A DNA stretch of 64,000 nucleotides from Alkalibacterium sp. MB6 (GCF_009935905.1 NZ_PREX01000001.1:124001-188000); one strand, 5' to 3'; shown: positions 18,181 to 28,154, counted from the first letter of the stretch. Notes: generated from the letters alone by a model not told the origin. Program-made: numbers and translations.

Positions 18181-18870
18181 TTAAAGAGACTGGACAAATG
18201 TCAGCACTGTTTCAGCTGATTGCTTGCCTGCCAATTCAATAAATTCATCGAATGACATGCCTGCTTCTTCGTCTGCAGAATCAGATACTGCGCGGATCAC
18301 TAGAAACGGTACATCAAACTGGTAACAGGTTTGGGCAATAGCCGCCCCTTCCATCTCAGTGACTAAAGCTCTTGGGAATTCCTCTTTTATCCTATTTAAT
18401 TGGTCTTGATTACTTATAAAGGAGTCCCCTGTCACGATTAACCCCCGTTGAATACTCCATTCGTTTTTCTTTGCTGCTTGAGCAAATTGTTCTGCCAACA
18501 CTTCATCGGCTTGATAACTGACTGGCATTTGAGGAACTTGTCCGAATGTATAGCCAAATGTTCGTGCATCCACATCGTTATAACTCAGCTCAGTAGATAA
18601 AACCAAATCTCCAATAGCTAAACCTGATTGAACTCCTCCTGCTGAACCGGTGTTGATGACAGCTGAAACGTTAAACTGATTAATTAAAAGAGTGGCAGCT
18701 ATTGAGGCATTCACCTTACCGATGCCGGATTTAACTAAGATAACCTTTTGATTATACAAACGTCCCTCGTAAAAGGTTTGGTTTGCTTTTTCATAAGTTT
18801 TTACGTCACTCAATTCATTTACTAACCGATTAATTTCTTGTTCCATTGCTGCAATAATCCCTAATGTCAT
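18181..18870 (-). CDS. mtnN: 5'-methylthioadenosine/S-adenosylhomocysteine nucleosidase
   Basis: 229-residue cytosolic enzyme that cleaves adenine from MTA and SAH, feeding methionine salvage and the AI-2 precursor route. N-terminal GIIAAMEQEI, the purine-site block NTGSAGG near residue 76, VTEMEGAA near 171 and the catalytic aspartate in VRAVSDSAD near 198 are all present. The length matches the family. It is the last gene of a three-gene operon after nudF and the small membrane protein gene. Confidence 0.96.
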   Translation of the reverse strand: MTLGIIAAMEQEINRLVNELSDVKTYEKANQTFYEGRLYNQKVILVKSGIGKVNASIAATLLINQFNVSAVINTGSAGGVQSGLAIGDLVLSTELSYNDVDARTFGYTFGQVPQMPVSYQADEVLAEQFAQAAKKNEWSIQRGLIVTGDSFISNQDQLNRIKEEFPRALVTEMEGAAIAQTCYQFDVPFLVIRAVSDSADEEAGMSFDEFIELAGKQSAETVLTFVQSL

Positions 18871-18894
18871 TCCTTTACCCCACTCATTAATAAA

Positions 18895-19140
18895 TTATAT
18901 GAAGAAAACAGTCGCTAAAACAATCACTAACAAAAGGACGACAATCACTATCGCCAAAGTGAGTTGCTTTTCAACACGTCTGTATTTCTCCATCTCTTCT
19001 TGTCTTGATTTTGATGTCTTTCCTTGCTTGGCAAGCTTTCTTTCGTATGTGCGTTCTGTACGTTTACGCCTAAATTCTTCTTTGCGCTTACGTTTTTCTT
19101 CTAATTGTTTTTGTTTTTGTATTTCACTTCTACTAGACAT
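18895..19140 (-). CDS. Small basic tail-anchored membrane protein, unknown function
   Basis: 81 residues: about 58 residues very rich in R, K and E, then a single C-terminal membrane helix (LAIVIVVLLLVIVLATVFF) with only one residue after it. The basic part should face the cytosol and could bind nucleic acid or membrane lipids. The start overlaps the nudF stop (TAATG), so translation is coupled. I do not recognise a named family; similar small proteins next to mtnN occur in Lactobacillales. Confidence 0.75.
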   Translation of the reverse strand: MSSRSEIQKQKQLEEKRKRKEEFRRKRTERTYERKLAKQGKTSKSRQEEMEKYRRVEKQLTLAIVIVVLLLVIVLATVFFI

Positions 19141-19703
19141 TATTCTACATCCTTATTCATCATAAGTCGCTTCATTTTCCAATAAAATAAGGCAAAGACA
19201 CTCTTGGAGTCTCTTAATTCTCCTTTTTCATAGAGCTCCCATGCTTCATCGTACGAGGCTTCAATTAACTCAATCGTTTCATCTTCATCTTGATCCAATG
19301 GGCTATCTACTTTACTTAAATCTTTCGCTTCAAAAATTTCCAAGTATTCATCCGTAAAGCCAGGTGTACTGTAATAAGAAGTCACAGGTGACCACTCTTT
19401 TGCTTGATAGCCCGTCTCCTCTTCAAACTCTCTCTTTGCAGCTGATAAACCATTATCGTCCGTCTCATCTATAAGTCCGGCTGGTATTTCGACACTAACT
19501 TGTTCAATAGCCTTACGGTACTGCTTGACTAAGACAAGTTTATCTTCCTCTGTAAAAGCTATAATGGCTGCTGCTCTATCATGGCGTACTATTTCTCTTT
19601 GAGCGAGTTTTCCATTAGGTAATCTCACTTGTTCAACAACATATTCGGTGACATTGCCTTTAAAGACTGATTTACTTTTAACTGTCTCTTCATAAAAATC
19701 CAT
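19140..19703 (-). CDS. nudF: ADP-ribose pyrophosphatase, Nudix family
   Basis: 187-residue Nudix hydrolase that splits ADP-ribose to AMP and ribose 5-phosphate. The Nudix box runs from about residue 86, with AAKREFEEETGY supplying the metal-binding glutamates. The N-terminal swapped strand (EETVKSKSVFKG) and QYRKAIEQVSVEIPAGLI are typical of the NudF/YqkG type. The ATG at 19703 follows GAGAGGAGAG; the longer frame was rejected for lack of a site. First gene of the nudF-orf-mtnN operon. Confidence 0.93.
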   Translation of the reverse strand: MDFYEETVKSKSVFKGNVTEYVVEQVRLPNGKLAQREIVRHDRAAAIIAFTEEDKLVLVKQYRKAIEQVSVEIPAGLIDETDDNGLSAAKREFEEETGYQAKEWSPVTSYYSTPGFTDEYLEIFEAKDLSKVDSPLDQDEDETIELIEASYDEAWELYEKGELRDSKSVFALFYWKMKRLMMNKDVE

Positions 19704-19875
19704 CTCATCTCTCCTCTCACACTCTTCTCTACCCCTATTATAAAGGTTCTTCATTTATATTACAGCTTAAAAAACGGGAAAGAAATCCTTCTTAAGTCCT
19801 ATGTTAATTTTTTTATGATTTGTGATACTATATAACTATACTAGCAGATGCAATCCATAGACAGGGGGATTTACA

Positions 19876-20586
19876 ATGAAACGAACACCATTAGCCACTA
19901 TTCTCATATATGCTACTGTTTTATTTACAACACTTTTTCTATTTTTAATTATGATTGGCCTTGATGTTAATGCCTTTTTTGGACTGGTTTTAAGTATCGC
20001 AGCAGGTGTCATCTTGCTTTTAGGCGTGAACAAGCACAGCAGTGGTACAGCTCGATTGAAAGGACAAACCAAGCAGCGTCTACCAAAACTGACTCCTAAA
20101 AAAGATGCTTTTTATCAGTCTAAAGGATTATCTAAAGAAGACATTCACTACTTTAGAGAAACCATGCAAAAAGCAAAAGAACAAATCATAACTATCGAAA
20201 CCAATATGAAGCAATCAGGGAAATTGCGTGCCATTGAGCATCGCAATAACACGGTCACTCTTTCAAAATCACTATTCAAAGAAATCACGAACGAGCCACA
20301 ACGATTGCACGAAGTTGATAAATTCTTATACGTCCACCTCTCTTCTCTAGCCGATTTAGTCGTCAAATATAGAGAAATTGAGAATCACAAAGCGAAAAGT
20401 AAAGCGACCTATGATATCTTGGAAAAATCTGCTCGCACAATAGATAGAATGTGTGGACAAATTGCTGAAGATTATGTCAATTTTAAACAAGATGATATTG
20501 AAGATATGGATATTGAAGTCGAATTAGCTAAGCGATCAATCCACAACGCAAAAGCTAATGATGATTCATTTAATGAAGCTTTATAA
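19876..20586 (+). CDS. xpaC: XpaC family 5-bromo-4-chloroindolyl phosphate hydrolysis protein
   Basis: 236-residue protein with two N-terminal membrane helices (about residues 8-30 and 33-50) and a cytosolic helical domain. It matches the XpaC family, named for a Bacillus phenotype in phosphate-ester hydrolysis; it is probably not itself a proven phosphatase. It is followed 57 bases later by telA, the normal arrangement (yceG/yceH and xpaC-yaaN in Bacillus). GGGGG precedes the ATG. Confidence 0.85.
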   Translation: MKRTPLATILIYATVLFTTLFLFLIMIGLDVNAFFGLVLSIAAGVILLLGVNKHSSGTARLKGQTKQRLPKLTPKKDAFYQSKGLSKEDIHYFRETMQKAKEQIITIETNMKQSGKLRAIEHRNNTVTLSKSLFKEITNEPQRLHEVDKFLYVHLSSLADLVVKYREIENHKAKSKATYDILEKSARTIDRMCGQIAEDYVNFKQDDIEDMDIEVELAKRSIHNAKANDDSFNEAL

Positions 20587-20643
20587 TAAACGTTACTCAT
20601 TATACCAATGATTAGAAATTGAATAGAACAAGGAGTCTAAACT

Positions 20644-21849
20644 ATGGCTAACAAAGAAAATGATTCATTTGATATAAATAAGCAAGCCTCAATTGATGAT
20701 TTACTGGCCGATCCATTTGGCCATCAAAAAAATCCGTCTTCTATGACGTCGGATCTGCAAACTAAGGAAAAAGATGTCCCGGCAAGAAAGGTTATTGACA
20801 CGTTAAGTGAAACGAGAAAGCAACAAGCCTATGAACTAGCTAAGCAATTGGACGTAAACGATAGAGAGTCTATTTTATCTTACGGTGCCCAAGCTCAGCA
20901 AAAGCTCGGGGAGTTCTCTCATTCCGTATTGAACCACGTCCAAAATCAAGAAACCAGTCATATCGGTGAAACCTTGAATGATTTGATGTTCCGTTTAAAA
21001 GAAGCAGATACCAATGACTTGAAAGCAGAAGATCAAAATATCTTCAAGAAAATGTTCCGTAAAATCAACCGATCCATTTATGAAACAACAGCCAAATACC
21101 AGAAGATTGGCGCCCAAGTGGATAAAATTGCTGTCAAGCTTGATAAAGAAAGAGATCTTCTTTTAAAAGATAATTACATGCTAGAGGACCTTTACGATAA
21201 AAACTATGAATACTTTGAAGCACTTAATGTGTATATCGCTGCTGGCGAAGTTAAAATGGACGAATTAAAGAATGAGATTATCCCTAAAGCGATTGAACAC
21301 GCTGAATCTAGTGATAATCAGATGGAAGTTCAAAAAGTGAATGATTTAAATCAATACCTTAACCGTTTAGATAAACGTGTGTATGACTTGAAAACAGCTC
21401 GTCAAATGACGATTCAGCAAGCACCACAAATTCGGTTAATTCAAAACACGAATCAAGCTTTATCAGAAAAAATTCAAACGTCAATTAACACGGCTATTCC
21501 CCTTTGGAAAAACCAAATTGTTGTTGCCTTAACCTTATTGAGACAAAAAGAAGCGGTGACCGCACAAAGACAAGTGTCTGAAACAACGAACGAACTATTG
21601 ACGAAAAACTCTGAGATGTTGAAACAATCATCTATTGAAACGGCCCGTGAAAATGAACGTGGAATTATTGATATTGAGACTCTTGAGAAAACTCAAGCTG
21701 ACCTTATCGAAACCCTTCAAGAAACGTTGTCTATTCAAAAAGAAGGTCGTTCGAAACGTAAAGAAGCTGAAGTTCAGTTAACTCAATTAGAGTATCGATT
21801 AAGAGATCAACTTTTAGAATTAACAGATCCTGCCGATAACACTAAATAA
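20644..21849 (+). CDS. telA: Toxic anion resistance protein TelA family
   Basis: 401-residue soluble, almost wholly alpha-helical protein of the TelA/YaaN/KlaA family. The conserved C-terminal part with VALTLLRQKEAVTAQRQVSE and TNELLTKNSEML (about residues 297-330) is intact. Members are linked to tellurite and envelope-stress tolerance; molecular function is not known. AAGGAG precedes the ATG. Cotranscription with xpaC is likely. Confidence 0.92.
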   Translation: MANKENDSFDINKQASIDDLLADPFGHQKNPSSMTSDLQTKEKDVPARKVIDTLSETRKQQAYELAKQLDVNDRESILSYGAQAQQKLGEFSHSVLNHVQNQETSHIGETLNDLMFRLKEADTNDLKAEDQNIFKKMFRKINRSIYETTAKYQKIGAQVDKIAVKLDKERDLLLKDNYMLEDLYDKNYEYFEALNVYIAAGEVKMDELKNEIIPKAIEHAESSDNQMEVQKVNDLNQYLNRLDKRVYDLKTARQMTIQQAPQIRLIQNTNQALSEKIQTSINTAIPLWKNQIVVALTLLRQKEAVTAQRQVSETTNELLTKNSEMLKQSSIETARENERGIIDIETLEKTQADLIETLQETLSIQKEGRSKRKEAEVQLTQLEYRLRDQLLELTDPADNTK

Positions 21850-21947
21850 AATCCGAAATGAATCTTTAAGCATATTACTTGAATAATGTATGACTTTTCT
21901 TTAATGTTGTAAGTGTAAGAAACATAAACACGAAGGAGAGAGATAAT

Positions 21948-22190
21948 ATGTTAGCATTTATTTGGTCATTAATTATCGGTGGCGTTGTGGGAGCAATTGG
22001 TCAAGCTATTGTAGGCGCTGATGTTCCAGGCGGCATTATTGGTAATATTATTGTAGGGTTTATTGGAGCATGGGTAGGTCATGCATTGTTCCAAATGGGA
22101 CCTGAGTTAGGCGGAATTTATATTATCCCCGCTATTGTCGGAGCCATTTTAATCGTCTTTATTTACGATTTAATAGCTAGCCGTCTATAA
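21948..22190 (+). CDS. GlsB/YeaQ/YmgE family stress-response membrane protein
   Basis: 80-residue hydrophobic protein with three membrane helices and glycine-rich motifs (GGVVGAIGQAIVG, GGIIGNIIVGFIGAWVG). This is the transglycosylase-associated (GlsB) family, part of general and acid/bile stress responses in lactic bacteria; no enzyme activity is proven. GAAGGAGAG precedes the ATG. It follows telA by about 100 bases and may have its own promoter. Confidence 0.9.
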   Translation: MLAFIWSLIIGGVVGAIGQAIVGADVPGGIIGNIIVGFIGAWVGHALFQMGPELGGIYIIPAIVGAILIVFIYDLIASRL

Positions 22191-22202
22191 ACGTTCAAAA
22201 TT

Positions 22203-22240
22203 AAAACACTCCAGTCAGATTATGACTGGAGTGCTTTTTA
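22203..22240. terminator. Bidirectional terminator between glsB-type gene and csp copy 2
   Basis: ACACTCCAGTCA pairs with TGACTGGAGTG; T runs follow on the plus strand and shorter ones on the minus strand, so it can serve both convergent genes. Confidence 0.85.
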
Positions 22241-22261
22241 ATTATGTTGTTTATACTACTC

Positions 22262-22462
22262 TTAAAGCTTAGTAACGTTAGCTGCTTGTGGTCCTCTTTC
22301 ACCATCAACGACGTCAAATTCAACTTCTTGTCCATCGTCTAATGATTTGTAGCCTTCGCTGTCGATTGCGCTGAAGTGTACGAATACATCTTCTTGTCCT
22401 TCTACTTCGATAAAGCCGAAACCTTTCTCAGCATTAAACCATTTTACCTTACCTTGTACCAT
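22262..22462 (-). CDS. csp: Cold-shock protein, CspA/CspB family (copy 2)
   Basis: 66-residue OB-fold RNA chaperone with RNP1 KGFGFIE and RNP2 VFVHFSAI. It is about 75% identical to copy 1 by eye, differing mostly in the acidic second half ([18 protein letters not shown]). The ATG at 22462 follows AGGAGGAAATAGG. The leader of about 100 bases between promoter and start is typical for cold-induced csp genes. Confidence 0.95.
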   Translation of the reverse strand: MVQGKVKWFNAEKGFGFIEVEGQEDVFVHFSAIDSEGYKSLDDGQEVEFDVVDGERGPQAANVTKL

Positions 22463-22571
22463 CCTATTTCCTCCTAATAGTGAACTTGCAACAGAACACA
22501 AACCGTTGATAATGATTTTACATATGTATAATGTGAATCGGTGAAACGCATTCATTCTCTGCTACACAGTT

Positions 22572-22600
22572 ATTATACAAAAGTAAACGCTTTAAATCAA
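22572..22600 (-). promoter_or_regulatory. SigA promoter of csp copy 2
   Basis: TTGATT (22595-22600) and TATAAT (22572-22577) on the minus strand are spaced 17 bases apart. Confidence 0.85.
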
Positions 22601-22675
22601 GGTCGTTCATCATTATTACTCATTATACATCTCTAATAGAGTGATGACATCCTTTATATAAGTCATAACTTTACA

Positions 22676-22720
22676 GAAAAAGACCTGACTGCTCTTCTCC
22701 CGAGCAATCAGGTCTTTTAT
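22676..22720 (-). terminator. Terminator of ileS
   Basis: AAAGACCTGATTGCTC pairs with GAGCAGTCAGGTCTTT and is followed by TTTTTC on the minus strand. Confidence 0.88.
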
Positions 22721-22722
22721 GA

Positions 22723-25500
22723 TTATTTAGTTAACGCTTCAGGGTAATGTGTTTCCACTATATCGTGGCAACGATGACACAATACCTCTTCTTCGTTCAG
22801 TTCGACATACTCTTCTGTGGTAATACGGCAACGTGTGCAGACTTTTCCTGGCATTCTTTCAACTTTTACAGAAAGACCGTCAAAGTCAAGAGTAGAATCA
22901 TCTTCAGGTTTCTCACTTAAATCAGCAAATCGGATGTCTGAGGCAATTAAAATTTGGCGAATATCGCTGTTAAGTGAATCAAGTAACGCTCTCTTTTCTT
23001 GTGAGAGATACAAGGTCGTTCTTGCTTCAAAATCCTTACCAATAATCTTATTCTCTCGTGCGACTTCATTTGCCTTCAATACGTTATCACGTAATGACAT
23101 GAAGGCTGACCATTTACTTAGAACCTCTTGTTCATTGCTGTAGTCTTCTACAGTTGGCATCTCAGCAAGTTGGACATACTCTTCTTCTTCCTCTAAATAG
23201 TTCCAGATTTCTTCTGAAGTATGTGGAAGAATTGGTGTTAATAGCTTCGTTAAATCTCTAACGATGTGATAGAAAACAGTTTGCATCGCACGTCTGTCAT
23301 AAGCATCAGGTGCATCTATATATAACACATCTTTTGCAAAGTTAGCATAGAAGTTAGAGACGTCAAGGGTACAGAAATGATTAATTTCTTTAAAGATATC
23401 TGAGAAGTCAAAGCGCTCATAACCATCAATCACTTGCTTAACCGTCTCATTTAATCGATTCATCAAGTACTGATCAACTGGACGCAAGTCTTCGTATGCA
23501 ATTCCATTTTCTTCAAGAGAAAAATCTTCAGTGTTTTGAATCAAGAAACGAAGTGTATTTCTGATTTTTCGATAAATTTCAGATACTTGTTTCAAAATAT
23601 CCATACTGACCCGAACATCCGCTTGAGCGTCAACGCTTGATACCCATAGACGAATTAAGTCCGCCCCCATTTGCTGCATCACTTTGTTGGGATCAATGAC
23701 GTTACCAATGGATTTACTCATTTTCTTGCCTTCACCATCTAAAACCATTCCTTGTGACAGGACAGCTTTATATGGTGCTTCCCCATTAATGGCAACAGAC
23801 GTTGTGATACTGGAGTTGAACCATCCTCTGTACTGGTCTGATCCCTCTAAATACAAATCGGCTGGGAACGATAAGTTTTCTCGTGTTTTAAGCACAGCAT
23901 GGTGAGAAGAACCTGAATCGAACCATACATCCATAATATCTGTTTCTTTTGTAAAGATACCATTAGGACTTGATGGGTGCTCGAAACCTTCAGGAAGAAG
24001 TTCAACCGCTTCTCTTTCAAACCAAATATTCGATCCATGCTCAGCAAATAAACTAGCCACATGTTCCACTGTTTCAGGAGCCATGATTGAATCGCCGTTT
24101 TCTCCGTAGAAAATAGGTAATGGAACTCCCCATGCACGTTGTCTGGAAATGACCCAATCACCACGGTCTCTAACCATATTGTAAATGCGCTGCATGCCCC
24201 ATGGCTGTAACCATTCGACTTCTTCAATAGCGTTTAACACATCGTCTCTAAAACGGTGAATCGAAGCAAACCACTGAGGTGTTGCTCTAAAAATAACTGG
24301 CTTTTTCGTACGCCAGTCGTGTGGGTAGCTGTGAGTAAAGAAGTCTAGTTTTAATAATGCATTGTTTTCTTCCAACCACTCCGTAATGGTTTTGTTTGCT
24401 TTATCATAAAATTGACCTTCAAGACCCGGTGCTTCTGCTGTAAAGTGACCTTTCTCATCCACTGGAGATAAGATTGGCAACTCATACTTCTGACAAACAA
24501 TGAAGTCATCTTCCCCATGTCCAGGAGCGGTATGAACTAAACCGGTTCCGTCTTCAAGAGTAACGTGGTCTCCAACGATGAGTAACGATTCTCTGTCGTA
24601 GAATGGGTGTTGGGCAGTCACACCTTCTAAATCTTTACCTGCTACTTCTTTTATCAATTCAACCTTTTCCCACTCAAGGGTTTCAGCTACTTCTTCAGCC
24701 AATTTCGATGCCACTACAAATTTTCTGCCGTCAGCATTTAAGACTGCATAATTCGTGTCTGGTTTCACTGCAATAGCCAAGTTAGCTGGCAGTGTCCAAG
24801 GTGTCGTTGTCCAAATGATAAATGATGTATCTGTCTCCAATACAGATTTGCCATTTTTTACATTAAAAGCAACATAAATACTTGGTGAACGGACATCATG
24901 GTATTCAATTTCTGCTTCAGCTAGTGTCGATTCACTAGATGGAGACCAGTAGATCGGCTTTAACCCTCGGTAAATATAGCCTTTTTCAGCCATTTTACCA
25001 AAGACTCGAATTTGTTCAGCTTCATAGTCTTTAGTTAAGGTAACGTAAGGATTGTCCCATTCTCCGGCAACACCTAGTCGTTTAAACCCTTCTCTTTGTC
25101 CTTCAATTTGTTCCCAAGCAAACTCGGCACATTTTTGTCTAAATTCGGCAACAGACATTGACTTTCTGTCTACGCCTTTGTTAGTTAAGGCCTGTTCAAT
25201 TGGCAACCCATGTGTATCCCAACCCGGAACATATGGTGCTCTGAAACCAGACATTGATTTATAGCGAACAATAATATCTTTGGAAATCTTGTTTAGTGCA
25301 TGCCCCATGTGAATAGCCCCATTAGCAAATGGAGGGCCATCATGCAACACAAATGACGGTTTGTCTTTGTTTAATTCTTGTCTTTTGTTATAAACATCTG
25401 CTTCTTCCCATTCTTTTTGTCTCATCGGTTCTTTATTGGGAAGTCCTGCACGCATAGGAAAGTCTGTTTTTAGTAAATTAAGTGTTTCTTTAATTTCCAT
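22723..25500 (-). CDS. ileS: Isoleucyl-tRNA synthetase
   Basis: 925-residue class I synthetase that charges tRNA-Ile and edits valine. HIGH appears as HMGH at 64-67, KMSKS near residue 595, and a C-terminal zinc site is formed by CTRC near 887 and CHRC near 908, marking the bacterial type 1 (mupirocin-sensitive class) enzyme. The ATG at 25500 follows AAAGGG; the longer frame enters the T-box terminator. It lies downstream of divIVA, its usual place in Firmicutes, but is controlled by its own T-box leader. Confidence 0.97.
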   Translation of the reverse strand: MEIKETLNLLKTDFPMRAGLPNKEPMRQKEWEEADVYNKRQELNKDKPSFVLHDGPPFANGAIHMGHALNKISKDIIVRYKSMSGFRAPYVPGWDTHGLPIEQALTNKGVDRKSMSVAEFRQKCAEFAWEQIEGQREGFKRLGVAGEWDNPYVTLTKDYEAEQIRVFGKMAEKGYIYRGLKPIYWSPSSESTLAEAEIEYHDVRSPSIYVAFNVKNGKSVLETDTSFIIWTTTPWTLPANLAIAVKPDTNYAVLNADGRKFVVASKLAEEVAETLEWEKVELIKEVAGKDLEGVTAQHPFYDRESLLIVGDHVTLEDGTGLVHTAPGHGEDDFIVCQKYELPILSPVDEKGHFTAEAPGLEGQFYDKANKTITEWLEENNALLKLDFFTHSYPHDWRTKKPVIFRATPQWFASIHRFRDDVLNAIEEVEWLQPWGMQRIYNMVRDRGDWVISRQRAWGVPLPIFYGENGDSIMAPETVEHVASLFAEHGSNIWFEREAVELLPEGFEHPSSPNGIFTKETDIMDVWFDSGSSHHAVLKTRENLSFPADLYLEGSDQYRGWFNSSITTSVAINGEAPYKAVLSQGMVLDGEGKKMSKSIGNVIDPNKVMQQMGADLIRLWVSSVDAQADVRVSMDILKQVSEIYRKIRNTLRFLIQNTEDFSLEENGIAYEDLRPVDQYLMNRLNETVKQVIDGYERFDFSDIFKEINHFCTLDVSNFYANFAKDVLYIDAPDAYDRRAMQTVFYHIVRDLTKLLTPILPHTSEEIWNYLEEEEEYVQLAEMPTVEDYSNEQEVLSKWSAFMSLRDNVLKANEVARENKIIGKDFEARTTLYLSQEKRALLDSLNSDIRQILIASDIRFADLSEKPEDDSTLDFDGLSVKVERMPGKVCTRCRITTEEYVELNEEEVLCHRCHDIVETHYPEALTK

Positions 25501-25523
25501 ACTCTCACCCTTTTCGTATTTTT

Positions 25524-25750
25524 TGTAAAAAAAAGAGACTTCTCCTGTAAAAGGACGAAATCTTCGTGGTACCACCTTAGTTTAGAAAGTATGAACTGTC
25601 TACTTTCCCTCATAGCCTTTAACGCAGGCACACGCCTTCAGTTACTTTTTTTCACTGCCGGGCTACTTGAATGATCAAGATCCTTTTTCCCTTATCAATG
25701 TCTCAGCTGCCATTGATTCTCTGTAAAGGGTTAAATAGGACAAGGTGTTT
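25524..25750 (-). promoter_or_regulatory. T-box riboswitch leader of ileS
   Basis: The T-box AAGGTGGTACCACG lies at 25563-25577 on the minus strand, followed by a terminator whose arms are AGATTTCGTCCT and AGGAGAAGTCTC-like with eight T. Upstream are stem-I and stem-III candidates (GAAAGTAGACAG/CTTTCTA). Isoleucine specificity is inferred from ileS; the specifier was not assigned. Confidence 0.88.
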
Positions 25751-25767
25751 CAAGTCTTACTTATTGT

Positions 25768-25773
25768 ATTATA
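25768..25773 (-). promoter_or_regulatory. Candidate -10 box of the ileS leader
   Basis: A perfect TATAAT on the minus strand lies just after the divIVA stop codon and about 20 bases before the T-box leader. The -35 match (TAGAAT, 17 bases upstream, inside divIVA) is weak. Confidence 0.5.
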
Positions 25774-25776
25774 AAT

Positions 25777-26436
25777 TTAAATTGATGGCAATTCTACTGC
25801 TGGTGTCATACCTTCTTCGTACTCTTGTGACTCAACAACTTTTACTGAATCATCAGCGTCAACAGCTTGTTCATCTGTTTTGCTTTCCAAATCTTCATGC
25901 ACAGCTTGAATCGTTTTTGTCTCAACATGTTCAGTGACAGGTGGCTGTAGGATATCATCCCACTCATCTTTCTTTACCAATTCCAACTGAGATTCTATCA
26001 TTAATTGAAGTCTTTGTCTAAAGACACGGCTTTGTTTTCTTAGCTCTTCTGTCTCTTGTTCAATCTTTCTCGCTTTAGTCACTGCATCTTTTAGTAAGGC
26101 ATCCGCATTGTTTTCAGCTTCATGTTTAAGATTAACTGCTTCATTATTAGCTTCTTTTGTAATCATTTCAGCTTCTTTTTCAGCATTCTTCTTCAATCGA
26201 TCGGCTGCATCTTGTGCAACAATAATTGATTTATTCAAAGAGTCGTGCATTTGATCATAATTAGCTAGTTTTTCTTCAGCAAAGCTCAATCGTTTTTCGA
26301 CTTCTTTTTTCTGTTTCAACAGCATCTCATAATCTTTTATAATTTGATCAAGGTAATCATTTACTTCATCTTGATCGTACCCTCTCATTTTGACAGGAAA
26401 CTCTTTATTATGTATATCCATTGGAGTCAAAGCCAT
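25777..26436 (-). CDS. divIVA: Cell division initiation protein DivIVA
   Basis: 219-residue coiled-coil protein that binds curved membrane at poles and septa. The membrane-binding N-terminal domain is typical (LTPMDIHNKEFPVKMRGYD, residues 3-21, and DEVNDYLDQI). A long coiled coil covers about residues 30-160, followed by an acidic tail. The ATG at 26436 follows GGAGGTG. Last gene of the main division cluster before ileS. Confidence 0.96.
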   Translation of the reverse strand: MALTPMDIHNKEFPVKMRGYDQDEVNDYLDQIIKDYEMLLKQKKEVEKRLSFAEEKLANYDQMHDSLNKSIIVAQDAADRLKKNAEKEAEMITKEANNEAVNLKHEAENNADALLKDAVTKARKIEQETEELRKQSRVFRQRLQLMIESQLELVKKDEWDDILQPPVTEHVETKTIQAVHEDLESKTDEQAVDADDSVKVVESQEYEEGMTPAVELPSI

Positions 26437-26519
26437 GGAAAACACCTCCATAATTATTTACCTGTTTAAACTGCTCCAGGCTCTCCGCTTTCTTACAAAA
26501 GCGTCAAGCCTAAATCAGT

Positions 26520-27305
26520 CTACTTGTTTCTGTCTAATACACCCAGGTTTAAGCGTATTTTTTCTTTTTTTGTCTTACCTTCTATTGATTGAACTCTTAT
26601 TCGGCCGTACCCCCTGATGGAGATAATATCATAGATATCTAAAACGACATCCGGCCTATCAGTCTCATTCCAGTTTACTTTTACTTTTCCAGCAGCGATT
26701 AACTCTTTCGAGCGTTGCCTGGACACATTGAAAACACCTGATAACACTGTATCTAAACGTAGTGATGAGACGATTTCTGAATGTTCTTCCCATGTGTCTT
26801 TAGGGATAAGAATATCGGTATAGGGTGTTTCTTCAAGTTGAACGGCTATATTGCCAATCTTCTCAACGGATGTCAGTAAAAATGGCATAATTGATGTCTC
26901 TGTAATAAACTGCCATCTGTCGCCATCAGTAATAATATCGCCTATTGTTTCTCTCTTAATTCCTGCACCCATCAAGGTTCCCAAAATTTTCCCGTGGGAT
27001 AACTCTGCGAACTTTTTGGGATACCTGACTTCTACGATCTCAATTTGAAAGTCATCCTGTTGAGGTTCAAAGTATGGTGGATAGAAAAAAAGTCGTTTTC
27101 TTTCGGCTGCTTCATAACCTCCGTACCCTTTAGACTCCACTTCAGGAAATTGCCCTAATAATGATTCAACAATATACTGTTCACGTGGATCTAAAAAAGG
27201 TGATAAATACGGTGCATAGTGAGACTCAACTTGATGCAACCAATCCAACACTTGATCGATGAACTGTTTTTCATTTTCTCTAAAATGTTGATACAGATTT
27301 TCCAT
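26520..27305 (-). CDS. ylmH: YlmH family S4-domain RNA-binding protein
   Basis: 261-residue protein with a C-terminal S4 RNA-binding domain (about residues 183-240, LDTVLSGVFNVSRQRSKELI). In Bacillus the homologue acts in ribosome-associated quality control, helping C-terminal alanine tailing on stalled 50S subunits. I prefer the ATG at 27305, preceded by GAGGTAG; an ATG at 27320 overlaps the yggT stop and is also possible. Its place between yggT and divIVA is conserved. Confidence 0.93.
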   Translation of the reverse strand: MENLYQHFRENEKQFIDQVLDWLHQVESHYAPYLSPFLDPREQYIVESLLGQFPEVESKGYGGYEAAERKRLFFYPPYFEPQQDDFQIEIVEVRYPKKFAELSHGKILGTLMGAGIKRETIGDIITDGDRWQFITETSIMPFLLTSVEKIGNIAVQLEETPYTDILIPKDTWEEHSEIVSSLRLDTVLSGVFNVSRQRSKELIAAGKVKVNWNETDRPDVVLDIYDIISIRGYGRIRVQSIEGKTKKEKIRLNLGVLDRNK

Positions 27306-27312
27306 ATCTACC

Positions 27313-27612
27313 TCATCCAATAATCATTAATAAGTTGTAAAGTATATTAAAGACAGCTGCCACACCATATTCAATAAAATTCAATGCGAAAAACGCAACG
27401 AGTCCAGCTAGACTAATCATGCCTATCGGTGGAACGAATTGTCTGAATACACTAACGTATGGCTCACAAATCCGAGTAAGAAATTGACCGATTCCAGATT
27501 GATATCCACCAGGCATCCATGATAGCAAGAAATAGATGACGAGAGCATAGCGGTACAGAACTAGCCCTTGCATGACTAGGTTTTGAATAACTTGAAGTAT
27601 TGAGACTATCAT
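27313..27612 (-). CDS. ylmG: YggT family membrane protein (YlmG)
   Basis: 99-residue protein with two membrane helices flanking the conserved loop with FLTRICEPYVSVFRQFVPP. The family is linked to envelope integrity and division-site function, with no defined biochemistry. Its stop codon overlaps a possible ylmH start. Conserved position between sepF and ylmH. Confidence 0.92.
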   Translation of the reverse strand: MIVSILQVIQNLVMQGLVLYRYALVIYFLLSWMPGGYQSGIGQFLTRICEPYVSVFRQFVPPIGMISLAGLVAFFALNFIEYGVAAVFNILYNLLMIIG

Positions 27613-27645
27613 CTTGTTTTTCGTATCTCCGTTCTAAAATTATAA

Positions 27646-28125
27646 TTAGAAACTATAATCGTTATTTTTTATAGCTTGTAAATCTGTTCCGTCCACTTCA
27701 AAAGACTGCGGTGTGCACATGAATATCTCATCACCTAAGCGTTGAATATCGCCCTTAATTGCATAAGTGGTGCCCATTAAGAAATCGATCATCTTTTTAG
27801 CTTGCTCTTTTTCCATTCTTCTGAAATTTAATACGACAGACTGATTGTTTAGTAATACATCCGCAATGGCTTGAGCATCAGAATACAGTCGCGGCTCCAT
27901 AATTTTAATTTTAGGTTTTTTCATAGCCTGAGACTGATTGATAGCAACAACATTCTGACCTCCAACCGGTTTTTGTTCATTATAGGTATATGACGGTGTC
28001 GACATCGATTCAGCTGCTTTCTTTTTCTCTTTTTTTACTGGCTTTTCAACCACTACTTCTTCTTCATTATCAGTATCTGTATCATTCAAAGAAAAGTAAT
28101 CGTTAAATTTCTGTTTGATACTCAT
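27646..28125 (-). CDS. sepF: Cell division protein SepF
   Basis: 159-residue FtsZ partner that anchors the Z ring to the membrane. The N-terminal amphipathic helix (MSIKQKFNDYF) binds membrane, a variable acidic linker follows, and the C-terminal SepF domain carries SDAQAIADVLLNNQSVVLNFR near residue 85. The ATG at 28125 follows AGGAAG at seven bases; the GTG two codons upstream is less well placed. Thirty bases separate it from ftsZ. Confidence 0.95.
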   Translation of the reverse strand: MSIKQKFNDYFSLNDTDTDNEEEVVVEKPVKKEKKKAAESMSTPSYTYNEQKPVGGQNVVAINQSQAMKKPKIKIMEPRLYSDAQAIADVLLNNQSVVLNFRRMEKEQAKKMIDFLMGTTYAIKGDIQRLGDEIFMCTPQSFEVDGTDLQAIKNNDYSF

Positions 28126-28154
28126 AGTCACTCTTCCTTTCCGTCAGTTACTAC

